Under the pieces are notes generated by a model, which saw nothing but the letters and a program-made list of their open reading frames with translations, was not told the origin of the DNA and did not search any database. The translations under genes and the position numbers were made by a program. Shown here one piece after another: positions 55,560-64,000 of a stretch of 64,000 bases of DNA. Source of the DNA: Rehmannia glutinosa (taxonomy: Eukaryota > Streptophyta > Magnoliopsida > Lamiales > Orobanchaceae); NCBI GenBank assembly GCA_016081115.2, contig CM071930.1:30891641-30955640 (forward strand), given 5' to 3'. Position 1 is the first letter of the stretch. The number at the start of each line of letters is the position of its first letter.

Positions 55560-56270
55560 AAGAAAAACCCCCTGGCTCAGCGCCGCCCAGATCCACGTGA
55601 AGATGAAAGGCATGATACTCACGCAACCAGAGTCGCAATGGGATTTCTAGAGGATCATAAGCGATGGATGCCAGAAGCGCCCTCCGAGATTGTAGCAAGG
55701 AACGAAGGGGATTCCCTAACGAGATCCCTTCCAAGAAAAGAATTGTGGAATCATCCCAGGCTAAGAGCATGCCTATCACTTTTGGCACGTAAGACATTCC
55801 GGAAACACAAGTCCACGCTAACTCTATTGCCATCGCCATTATGTTGGCCAAGTTTGTGGTCCAAAGGGTCTTGGTGCACACTAGCAATACCATAGATGTT
55901 ATACTCCGGGATGTGTTTGATAAGATGAAGATTGACCTGGTGTAGGTTGTCCCAGTTCAGCACCCCTGATCGGCTTTACTGGGGAAGTGATCGAGCCCAC
56001 CGGCAAGATCAACTTACCGCTTACATTTGGGGATGGACGCTCCACATTGTGCAATGAAGATGGTTTGCTTCCGCATTGTGGATGCTCCATCTCCCTACAA
56101 CATGATCTTGGGAAGGCGTAATCTAAATCAATTCCCAGCCATTCTCCACCATGGTTCACCTCAAGCTGAAGTTCCCCATGATATATGGAGTGGGCGAGAC
56201 TAATGGAGACATCAAAGCCACCGGGGAATGCTATGTGGCCACACTAAAGGTGAGCAAGCTCCCCTGACCA
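55560..56270 (+). pseudogene. Gy2 protease relic
   Basis: A retroviral-type aspartic protease is recognisable: VVQRVLVDTSNTIDVILRDV, where the usual D-S-G-S-S is DTSNT, so the catalytic glycine is lost. Then come PLIGFTGEVIEPTGKINLPL, TFGDG, a YNMILGR-like stretch in another frame, and GECYVATLKVSKLP at about 56226-56265. This last motif normally lies just before reverse transcriptase in Tat elements. Non-functional. Confidence 0.75.
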
Positions 56271-56574
56271 AACAATGGGAGCGCCACACCGTCTTAGGAG
56301 CTGCGGATCTCACTAGCTCCCGTAAATACAAGTTTTCCCCCGCTCTCCAGCAACTTTCGTATTTTTACTTGCTTTCAGTTTATTTCCGCCCTAGAGGCAT
56401 TAAACACTATTGTTTCTGTTTTTAGCTTATTATTGCCCACGAGGCATAATACTTTGTTGTTTTATAATAATAATAGTAAATTGTGACTTACTTCACTTAT
56501 CTGCTATGATGACTTGCACGTGGTTAATTGCCAAACACGACCATGGTCCATGACTATTCATGTGTTCTCCTGAA

Positions 56575-57055
56575 TAAACTTTTCCTCCTCTGCCGCTCCC
56601 GGAGGGGAGGGGTCTCCTCACAATGAGGTCCTAATAAACTTTTTCTCCTTTGGCTAAGACACCGGAGGGGAGGGGTCTCCTCACAAAGAGGGTCCTAATA
56701 AACTTTCCCTCCTCTAGCTAAGACCCCAGATGGGAGGGGGTCCTAATAAACTTTCCCTCCTCCAACTAAGACCCCAAAGGGGAGGGTTCTTCTCACAAAG
56801 GGGCCTAATAAAATTTACCTCCTCCGGCTAAGTCCCTAGAGGGGAGGGGCTTCCTCACAAAGGAGGTTCTAATAAACTTTCCCTCCTCCAGCGTTCTTGG
56901 AGGGAAAGGGTCCCCTAACAATGACGTCTTAATAAACTTTATCTCATTTGGCGCTCCCATAGGCGGGGTTCTCCTGATAAAGATGTCCTAATAAACTTTC
57001 CCTCCTTCGTTGCTCCCAGAGGGGAGGGGTATCCTTACAACGGATCCTCACAAAC
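56575..57055. repeat. 60-64-bp tandem repeat array in Gy2
   Basis: About eight units with the cores GGAGGGGAGGGGTCTCCTCAC and CTAATAAACTTTCCCTCCTC. Same position and same style as the Gy1 array, but the units have drifted (CTAATAAACTTT here versus CTCGTAAATTTT there). Confidence 0.9.
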
Positions 57056-57174
57056 ATACGCCGCATAAATGTGCAAGAGAAAGGGAGAAATTCTAACACA
57101 TGCACGGAAGGAATACATAATTGCAACGATCTTCTATCCCAAATTAATGCGCAATATAAGGAATAAGAGAAGTA

Positions 57175-57285
57175 TGGGCTCCAGAAGGGCGCCTCCGAGC
57201 TCCGGAAGGGCACCCCATTTGGGCTACGGAAGGGCCCCCCTTCTGGGCTTTGGAAGGGTGCCCCCTAAGCTTCGGAAGGGTGACC
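57175..57285. repeat. GC-rich minisatellite in Gy2
   Basis: Five imperfect units around GGGCTNCGGAAGGGCGCCCC. Counterpart of 51205-51325 in Gy1. Confidence 0.85.
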
Positions 57286-58100
57286 TATGCCTCTGTACAA
57301 GCATCTTCTACCGTTCCGAGAAAACTAAAGCTTCCTCCCAAAGGGAAGGACCCATCTCCACACAAAATGCAAACAAGTCCCCGTTTACAATAAATCATAC
57401 ACAAACACCATGAGTAATGTACAAGACACTAACATGCGTGAAACAAAACATGAACATAAACATAATAGCAAAGCAATGGAATGTCATCCAGCCCCTCAGG
57501 GGCAATCAAACATCTCAAAAAAATAGGAAGAAAAATATCCAATTACGGAAAGCAAGCCCTAAATAGGTGGGCTGAGAATAAAAGCCGACTCGGCCAAATA
57601 ACTATCAAACTGCTCAAGTCTGGGGAGGCCCTATCTTCCTCAGTAATATCTGTGCCACCCCGCCCTCGTCATCGCCGCCCGCACCATCAGCTCCTCTGGG
57701 AAGATCTTGCAACGCCTCGATCTCTCTCCCTCCTCATCATCGAGACTCCTCAGTCCAAGAGACCTACCACCTCGTGGGAGGCCTTCCCGCTCTCAAGAAG
57801 CAGCTTCCCGCAGTGGCGAATTGCCATGTCAAAGAAAGTGGAAGACTCCATCATCAGCTTGGAACGAAAATCCAAGGAAGCCCTATAAGCCTCCACGACG
57901 CAGGACCTCTTCCCGGCCAACAACTAGGTGCCAAAAAGTGACTGATGAACACATCGCCTGTCTTAGCCTCATGCTCAAATTGAGCGTTCATCCAATCATA
58001 CTTCTTGGATAACAGACATCTTGCCTTCATGCTGGCGGGCGCTCTCCTTGAGGCTCTTAACCTTACCTTAAAGATGGTAGTACTCCACCTCCACCACTGT
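57286..58100 (+). other. Gy2 3' internal non-coding region
   Basis: Shares short blocks with the Gy1 region after its minisatellite. Short open frames (57481-58012) look like chance. The junction to foreign sequence is near 58100-58130. Confidence 0.55.
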
Positions 58101-58349
58101 TCGCCTTATTTCTTAGCTTCACTGCAAGTGAACGGCGCAGTTAACAAATATGGTAAGCAAGGTCAATCCCACATAGACTAATAAATTAATGTACTAATTA
58201 TTGTGATTATAATACCACTGTTTTTATTTAGACGATCGAATTGTGATTGTTGGTTAATAAAACTAGGAAAATCATCTACCATAAAAATAACAAAGCAAAG
58301 AGTCACGATTGAAAAGATCAAATAAATGGATGTATTCCAGGGTTATGGT

Positions 58350-59729
58350 TGTAAGTCCAAGTGGCAACGATAATCTAGAAGGGGGGAGAATAGATTATGG
58401 CCATTTTCTCGAATATGCCCTCTTTTTCGAATGAATAAGCTAAAACAAGAATGGAAGTGCGGGAAGTAAACAACACACGTCGATTTATAGAGGTTCAACC
58501 CACCTAGGGCCTAATCATCTACCACCCCAGTATCTCCGGGATGGATTTCAAAAAGAAAAAGAATTTTATTAATTGTTACCAAAACTATTACAACATCACC
58601 TTGAAGAGCACCACACTCTTCTTACAACTCCTCTTTGAAGATTACCACAATCTTTCTAGAAGATTACCACAATCTCCTAGCAACGGCACCTTGTGAAGAT
58701 TACCACAATCTTCCAACTTAAAGAGCACCAAACTCTCCAACACCTCGAAGAGCACCAAACTCTTCCACAAGAAGATTACCACAATCTTCTTACACCTAAC
58801 ACCTAAAATCACCCAATTGTGCTCTTACCACAAGAACACTCACAAGGATATCTTGTGTTTGAATGACGAATACAAATTCAAGATTACAACTCGATAATGA
58901 ATTATACAACTTTGAAGTGCAAGTGTAATCAAGAATCAAGCCTAGACCTCAAGATGTAAAAGTGAAATACTTAGGCTATTACAACAAGAATGTTGAAAGT
59001 GAAGAACAAAATATTTGCTTGATATATCTCTTGTTGTGTTGTAGTGTTTTCTCTCTTGTAGTGTTGCTTCAAATCTTCCTCTATTTATAGGAGAGGTCTT
59101 GGATTTGATTTCCAGACATAAGCTCCTTCTTGGAGATTGATATCTAAAACAATTGCAATTAAAATCAAGATTATTGCTATTAGAAATCAATACCACAAAA
59201 TCAGGAAAAGTTGTCTGCTGTTCAACGGTTAGAATCTGTTGTCAAAACAGTAGGGTGATCGGTCGAATAGAAATAAGGAAGTTCAAAAAAATAGACAGAA
59301 AAACAAATGTTGATCGGTCCAATAGGGCCTAGACCGGTCGACCTAGGGTCCGACCGGTCGGCCCTGCTTTGGACCGGTTGGACTGTCCCAAAATGTGATA
59401 CAGAATGTTCTGGCTTCATTTCCTCTTCTTCAGATACCGGTCGATGTATTGGTCGACCAATCGACCACAAGTATTTTTCAATCGGTTTCATTTCTGTTTC
59501 AGTTTTCTTTCTTCAGGCACGGGTTTCCCTCTAAGGCGACTGGTTGAACACGAAACAGAAGTGTTGTCCAATTTTTGTCAAAAATAAACTTCAAGAAATA
59601 CTCCGAAAAATTAGTAAAAACGTTTTAAATCGATTGGGAGTATTTGGACAACATTTAGGAACATTGTTTTTGTGTAAAACCATAATAAAACAAAATCATC
59701 AAAATCATGATAAAAATATTTATCTAACA
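58350..59729 (-). repeat. CopD 3' LTR
   Basis: 1,380 bp, element orientation TGTTAGATAAATATT to CCACTTGGACTTACA. TATA box CTCCTATAAATAGAGG at about 59077-59092. CG-rich GACCGGTCGACC palindromes at 59330-59370. The stem-repeat array is at 58566-58840. Confidence 0.92.
58566..58840 (-). repeat. Array of nine small inverted repeats with a TGGT core in the CopD leader
   Basis: In element orientation the units start at about 58837 and run down: GTGTTCTTGTGGTAAGAGCAC, GAAGATTGTGGTAATCTTC, GAAGAGTTTGGTGCTCTTC, GGAGAGTTTGGTGCTCTTT, GAAGATTGTGGTAATCTTC, GGAGATTGTGGTAATCTTC-like, AAAGATTGTGGTAATCTTC, GAAGAGTGTGGTGCTCTTC and a last AT-rich unit near 58568. Order and spacing are nearly collinear with S3. 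Confidence 0.85.
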
Positions 59730-59746
59730 AACTCCCCCTTTTTGAT

Positions 59747-61280
59747 GATTACAAACCAAAACAATTTTAAGAGGTCGATTTTGAAAACAAAACAAATTTT
59801 CCGGTCAAAAATAACTATCTGTTTTAAGCAACAACATTCCATGCATAATAGTCAGAAGGATGGGAGTAAAGATTTTCAAAAATATTTTGCAAGAGCTTCC
59901 CCTTTCAAAATGCACAACAAGATAAATATAGAAGCAATCAAACAAAAGCTAAAAGCTCAGCTTTTACAATAGAAACTTGAATAACATGAGCTTAGAAGCT
60001 CCCCCTGTCAAAGAAACATCACTAGACAAGTATATAAATCCATAATACATCCAATGGACTAAGTTGCATCCATAACTTATGGCTTTTAATAGCCACAACT
60101 TATAGCTTTTTATGCGAGCTTTTCCTAGCTTCTTTGAGCTAATGAGCTTGTTTCGTGTTTCTCCCCCTTTGGAATCATCAAAAAGAATGTTAGCACGATA
60201 AAAACATCATATATTCATATCAAAGTGCACAATATTACCGATTTATCGAGCTTTTCGAACATTTAAGCTTAAAATCCAAGGAAAAAGGGAAAAGTCGATC
60301 ATTTGACTTGTAAAAGCTCATATGAGTAACAAAACATGATCTCTATAAACTTATAAGACTTTTAAAATCGAGAGAATCATGTAAACAAGAAAATCTTCAT
60401 TGGGGCATTTTATCAAGCACTAGGTGTGCGTAGAATAAAACCGAAGATGTATATAAAGCTTGTAAATTCAATCATGCCCAAAAAATCATCACCAAATACA
60501 ATTCTATAAATATCATTCATCAACAATCATCATTCACAACACAATTATACAAGAATTCCATCAAAAAATCAATACATAAGCATTTTTCTCAAGGGTTCAA
60601 CCCAATTGAGATTAAAAGATGAATTAAACTTACCAATCAATCGGAGGAGTCGAGTAATACGGATGATATACTCGTAATATAAACCCAAAAATATAGATAT
60701 ACAAGAAAGAAATCATTTTGGGTGAATTGTGTGTGAAATTTGCAAAGGAGTCGAAAAATGGAGCAAAAGAGCCAAAATGGCTAAGTCTGGGGACAGAGAC
60801 AATTTTAACCGAAATTTTTGCCCAGATCGGTCCATGGGGGGGTCCGACCGGTCCAGGTGATGTTCGACCGGTCGACCACCCTCCATCCGGTCCCTGGAGC
60901 TCTTTTTCAGTCTCTGTCCGATTTTTGATCCAAAAATCCGATTTTTCACCCCTAAGTTTTAAAAACGCGCAAAATGCAAACACAATCCCTTAGAAAATGA
61001 TGTCTAAAGGCTCGGCGGTTAATGGTTTTGTAAAGATATCCCTGAGTTAATCTTGAGACGAAATAAAGCACATCTCAATTTTTTGTTTTGAAACACAATC
61101 CCTTAGAAAATGATGTCGAATCTCAATTAGTTCGGTTATGAAGAACCATATTTTGACAAGTATTTATACCGGACTTGTTATCCCAAAGAAATAGGAACGA
61201 TTTAAAATATTGGAAAGATAAGTCATAAGAAAGAGTGCCTTTCAAATATTGAAAAATTCTTTTAATGGCACTTATATGAG
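59747..61280 (-). other. CopD 3' internal region, non-coding
   Basis: No protein recognised. Extra polypurine-like blocks (reversed CTCCCCCT) occur at about 59998 and 60160. At 60826-60895 there is a GTCCGACCGGTCC/TTCGACCGGTCGACC cluster like the one in the LTR. A frame at 60630-60983 covers this cluster but shows no known domain. The counterpart of the S1/S2 extra gene is not visible here. Confidence 0.55.
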
Positions 61281-61284
61281 ATTC

Positions 61285-62146
61285 TTAGGGATTGTTTTGA
61301 AATTGAGCACATAGGCATAAGGCATGAAGAGTATCGAGTCTATAAGAGTAAGATAAGTTGAAGAACATACCTCGATTTTGTTTGTCAACCAATTTGCCTT
61401 TTTCATCCTTGTCTAGCTTGATATTGGTTGTCATTGGAGTAGTGACGGTTCTTCCTTCTTCAATGCCGAACTTCTTTAGAAGTTCTTTTGTATACTTTGA
61501 TTGTGAAATATAAATACCTTTTTGGCATTGCTTAATTTGAAGTCCAAGGAAGGAATTGAGCTCCCCCATCATACTCATTTCGAATTCACCTTGCATTAAC
61601 TTAGAAAATTCCTTGCACAAAGATTCATTAGTAGCACCAAATATAATATCATCAACATAAATTTGAACTAATAAGCAATCTTGCCCTTTTTCAAAAAAAA
61701 GAGAGTTGTATCAACTTTACGTCTTGTAAAACCATTTTGCAAAAGAAAAGAGCTAAGTCTATCATACCATGCACGGGGTGCTTGTATTAAACCATATAAG
61801 GCCTTTTTAAGTTTATAAACATCATTTGGCCTAGAAAAACTTTCAAACCCCGGAGGTTGTTTTACATAGACTTCTTCTTGAATAAAACCATTTAGAAAAG
61901 CGGATTTAACATCCATTTTGTAAAGCTTGAAATTTTTTTAAAACAAGAATAGGCAAGTAAAATACGAATAGCTTCTAGATGTGCTACATGTGCAAAAGTT
62001 TCATCATAATCAATATCTTCTTGTTGACAATACCATTGAGCTACTAACATTGTCTTGTTTCGAATAATATTGTCTTGATCATCGAGTTTGTTCCGAAATA
62101 CCCACTTTGTACCAATAATTGATTTTGATGGAGGACAAGGTACCAA
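61285..62146 (-). pseudogene. CopD reverse transcriptase
   Basis: SIIGTKWVFRNKLDDQDNII (from 62146), then MDVKSAFLNGFIQEEVYVKQ, PPGFESFSRPNDVYKLKKAL, YGLIQAPRAWYDRLSSFLLQ, the catalytic QIYVDDIIFGAT (about 61640), and FSKLMQGEFEMSMMGEL with FLGLQIKQCQKGIYISQSKY. Frameshifts lie near 61905 and 61680 (an A-run). It breaks off after the start of the RNase H link (LCAQFQNNP). Confidence 0.88.
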
Positions 62147-62149
62147 TTC

Positions 62150-62282
62150 CCAAACATCATTCCTTCATCGGCTTTAGGATCAAGTTTATTCAATTGATCC
62201 TTGGTATTCAAAATGAAACATTTACATCCAAATATTTTGAAGTAACTAATATTTGGAGTTACTTAACAAACTCATTAACAGC
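62150..62282 (-). pseudogene. CopD integrase C-terminal scrap
   Basis: PNISYFKIFGCKCFILNTKD and KLDPKADEG are readable. This integrase tail is joined directly to the reverse transcriptase by an internal deletion. Confidence 0.8.
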
Positions 62283-62740
62283 ATCGCTTATATATGCAAG
62301 AAAGATAGCCCAAGTATATCTAGTTAAGTAAAATAACAATAATGAGCATGCCTCGATTGTTTATGTCAATCTTGATAAATCATAAATTAGATAATATATT
62401 GACGAACATTTTAATCAAGATATTTAAAACTATGACAAAACGACATGCACAAGAGCATAGTAAAAATGCATAACATTATCGGCTAAGTAATAAAACAACT
62501 TTAGAAATAACACAAGTATATTATGCTTTTTGTAATAATCAACAAAAAATTGATAAAACAAGTGAGTTCTAATATACTTATAGAAAGCTATATAAGGTCT
62601 CTTTAGAAATTTGAAAATCCGAGAGTATAAAATTGAGACCTCATTTTTAAGAGATATAAAAAAAATTATTTTGACAATTAAGGCAAAAATAAAAACATGC
62701 ATAATAACAAGACATTATGCATATTTAAATAGGGAGATAC
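62283..62740. other. CopD gap between integrase scrap and gag
   Basis: AT-rich, no coding similarity seen. Protease and most of the integrase should lie here, so this is a deletion with possible filler or an old insertion. Confidence 0.5.
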
Positions 62741-64000
62741 GGTTTACCAATTACGCCATTTCCATGGGTTATGTCTTTCCCATTGTTGATGATGTCTTTC
62801 TCTTGGAAAATCATTTTGTTGATGATGACTTCTCCAATTACTCCATTTCCAAGGTTTGTGTTCTTTCCATGTTTGATAATATCTCCCTCTTGGAAACTCA
62901 TTGTGATGATGTCTTCTTCTTTGATCAAATGATACGGGCATTTGATGTCTTCTTGATGGTATGAATTTTCTTTGATTGTTATTCTGACTAGTACCTAATA
63001 TGATATTGTTTTGTGGTACCCTCAAGTGTTTGGGTCCTTTGGGATTAGCATTGAGACTTTCAGATCTCCAATAATAATTAGAACTATTTTTAACCCGACA
63101 AATATTAGTCGTGTGACCAATTTTACCACAATAGAAGCATGTAATAGTTCTAGGAGCATAATGACCAACATGCATAGAGACTTGGTTCTTTTTCTTATCA
63201 TCAATAACATTAGGCTTATAACCAAGTCCTAGTTTCAAATGATCACAACGATGAACGTCAAGAACTTTGGTCATTTTATCGATACTCAAGTTGAACTTTA
63301 ACAAATCCTTTTTCATGCAATCAATATCCTTAACAAGAGTTTTTCTTTTTCAAGGTTTCTAACCTTATCAGGTGTGGTAGTGTGAGCACAAGAAAGTGAT
63401 TCAAAAGAAGCAAGTAAACTACCCTTTTCATTTTTCAAAGTATTGAATTCCTTTTTCAATTTTTTATATTTAAAGAGCAAACTTTGGAATTCATTTTGAA
63501 GTTCATCAAAATCATTTTGCAATTCACCATAATCATCATGCAATTCATTACTAAATGAGATAGAAGAGTTAGAGTGTACCTCTTTGTCTTCGTTGATGCC
63601 CATAAGACATTGCTCGGCTTCTTCATCATCGAAAGTTGTAAGAAACTCATCCCATGTCGTTGGTTTTGATGTTGTATCCAATTGAGAAGTAGATGCTTTT
63701 GAATAGCTCCTTTCATTTGCATATACTTCATAGATAGCTACTAATTTTTCCCACACTTCATGTGTCGATCGTATCCCCGAATATGATCATATTCCGAAGA
63801 GGTAAGTGAACAATGAAGAATATTAAGAGCTTTACCGTTTAAGGAGAAAATTTTCTTGTCATCATCATTGAGCTCCTTGAGGACTTTGGAAGTTTGAGTT
63901 CCGTCTTTCATCGGGATGGATTCTCCATTTAAAACCATGTTCCAAATATCGAACCCCCAACTTTGTAAAAAGCATTCCATTCTTTCTTTCCAAAATGCAT
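62741..64000 (-). pseudogene. CopD gag with zinc knuckle and duplicated His/Trp-rich tail
   Basis: From the window end down: MECFLQSWGFDIWNMVLNGE (63980), GKALNILHCSLTSSEYDHIR, a frameshift, VWEKL-like restart with a Glu/Asp coiled coil (NDFDELQNEFQSLLFKYKKL, 63520-63420), another frameshift near 63315, then LGLGYKP, the CCHC zinc knuckle CFYCGKIGHTTNIC (about 63125) and ANPKGPKHLRVP. The tail (62925-62744) is a tandem duplication of about 28 residues, each ending NPWKW or KPWKW. Gag packages RNA. This copy is dead. Confidence 0.85.

Larger units (their letters stand above)
53717..58100 (+). mobile_element. Gy2: non-autonomous Tat-type Gypsy element, 3' end missing
   Basis: 5' LTR 53717-54217, primer site TTTTGGCACCGTCAGTGGGA, gag 54257-55521, protease relic to about 56270, tandem array 56575-57055, minisatellite 57175-57285, then internal non-coding sequence to about 58100. 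No 3' LTR follows; unrelated sequence starts near 58120, and a Copia LTR begins at 58350. As in Gy1, coding ends just before the place where reverse transcriptase should start. Confidence 0.85.
58350..64000 (-). mobile_element. CopD: SIRE-like Copia, 3' part, running off the window
   Basis: Minus-strand element: 3' LTR 58350-59729, polypurine tract AAAAAGGGGGAGTT (59730-59746), about 1.5 kb non-coding, reverse transcriptase (61285-62146), an integrase scrap (62150-62282), a 450-bp gap and gag (62744 to the window end). RNase H, most of the integrase and the protease are deleted. The LTR is the same family as solo LTR S3. The 5' LTR lies beyond 64000. Confidence 0.9.

Noticed and set aside
58566..58840. 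CRISPR-like array (short regularly spaced repeats)
   Set aside because: The units are inverted repeats with variable stems and irregular short spacing in an LTR of a plant element; no cas genes.
59222..59491. Frames rich in Asp-Arg-Ser-Asp in the CopD LTR
   Set aside because: They come from GACCGGTC palindromes in the LTR; similar frames occur on both strands and S3 does not keep them.
60630..60993. Overlapping 78-117-codon frames on both strands after CopD pol
   Set aside because: No domain, both strands open equally, and the region overlaps the CCGGTC cluster. I could not link it to the S1/S2 extra gene.

Overview
The window is plant nuclear DNA made almost entirely of transposable elements. 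The evidence is Ty1/Copia and Ty3/Gypsy polyproteins, a CACTA element, a Mutator-like element (MULE), a tRNA-derived SINE, foldback MITEs, GT-AG introns, and captured pieces of plant genes (a GRF zinc-finger gene and an AIRP2-like RING gene). The family set points to a dicot, but I cannot name a species. I see no intact host gene, rRNA, functional tRNA or CRISPR array. It reads as old, nested, probably heterochromatic sequence.

Layout. 1-1379: a Tat-type Gypsy reverse transcriptase fragment and an LTR-like stretch. 1380-6456: AT-rich relics with three foldback MITEs, a SINE with an 11-bp target duplication, and a hAT-like element with an 8-bp duplication. 6457-9244: a complete MULE (about 0.3-kb inverted repeats, 9-bp duplication TAATTTATT) holding a broken mudrA-like gene and, convergent to it, an open GRF zinc-finger gene. 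9364-26102: a short-LTR Copia (TSD TAAAG) split by S1 (11530-25059, TSD AAAAT), a 13.5-kb SIRE/Maximus-like Copia on the minus strand. 26982-45529: a non-autonomous Gypsy element (TSD ATGTC, minus strand) that contains a second SIRE-like copy, S2 (27806-about 44248). S2 is in turn split by a solo LTR (33507-35040, TSD GGCTT) and a CACTA element (38584-43784, TSD ACT). 45668-48003: two related LTR pieces joined by a Gypsy fragment. 48220-53041 and 53717-about 58100: two more members of the non-autonomous Gypsy family. 58350-64000: the 3' part of a third SIRE-like Copia on the minus strand, continuing past the window.

Four points stand out. (1) The MULE has the two-gene convergent layout of maize MuDR, but a GRF zinc-finger/transmembrane protein sits where mudrB would be. 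(2) S1 and S2 carry an extra gene of about 1,500 codons downstream of pol. In both copies it has an upstream TATA box, an inverted CCAAT and a GCATTWAATGC palindrome at matching spacing, so it may have its own promoter. (3) The transcribed leader of another SIRE-like LTR family holds an array of 8-9 small inverted repeats with a near-constant TGGT core and stem sequences that change in a compensated way. (4) The Gypsy family has lost its pol gene at the same point in separate copies and carries two embedded minisatellites.

Almost every element gene is broken by stops or frameshifts. The exceptions worth noting are the GRF gene, whose frame is open, and the last exons of the CACTA transposase. 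All family names come from reading motifs by eye; no database search was possible.
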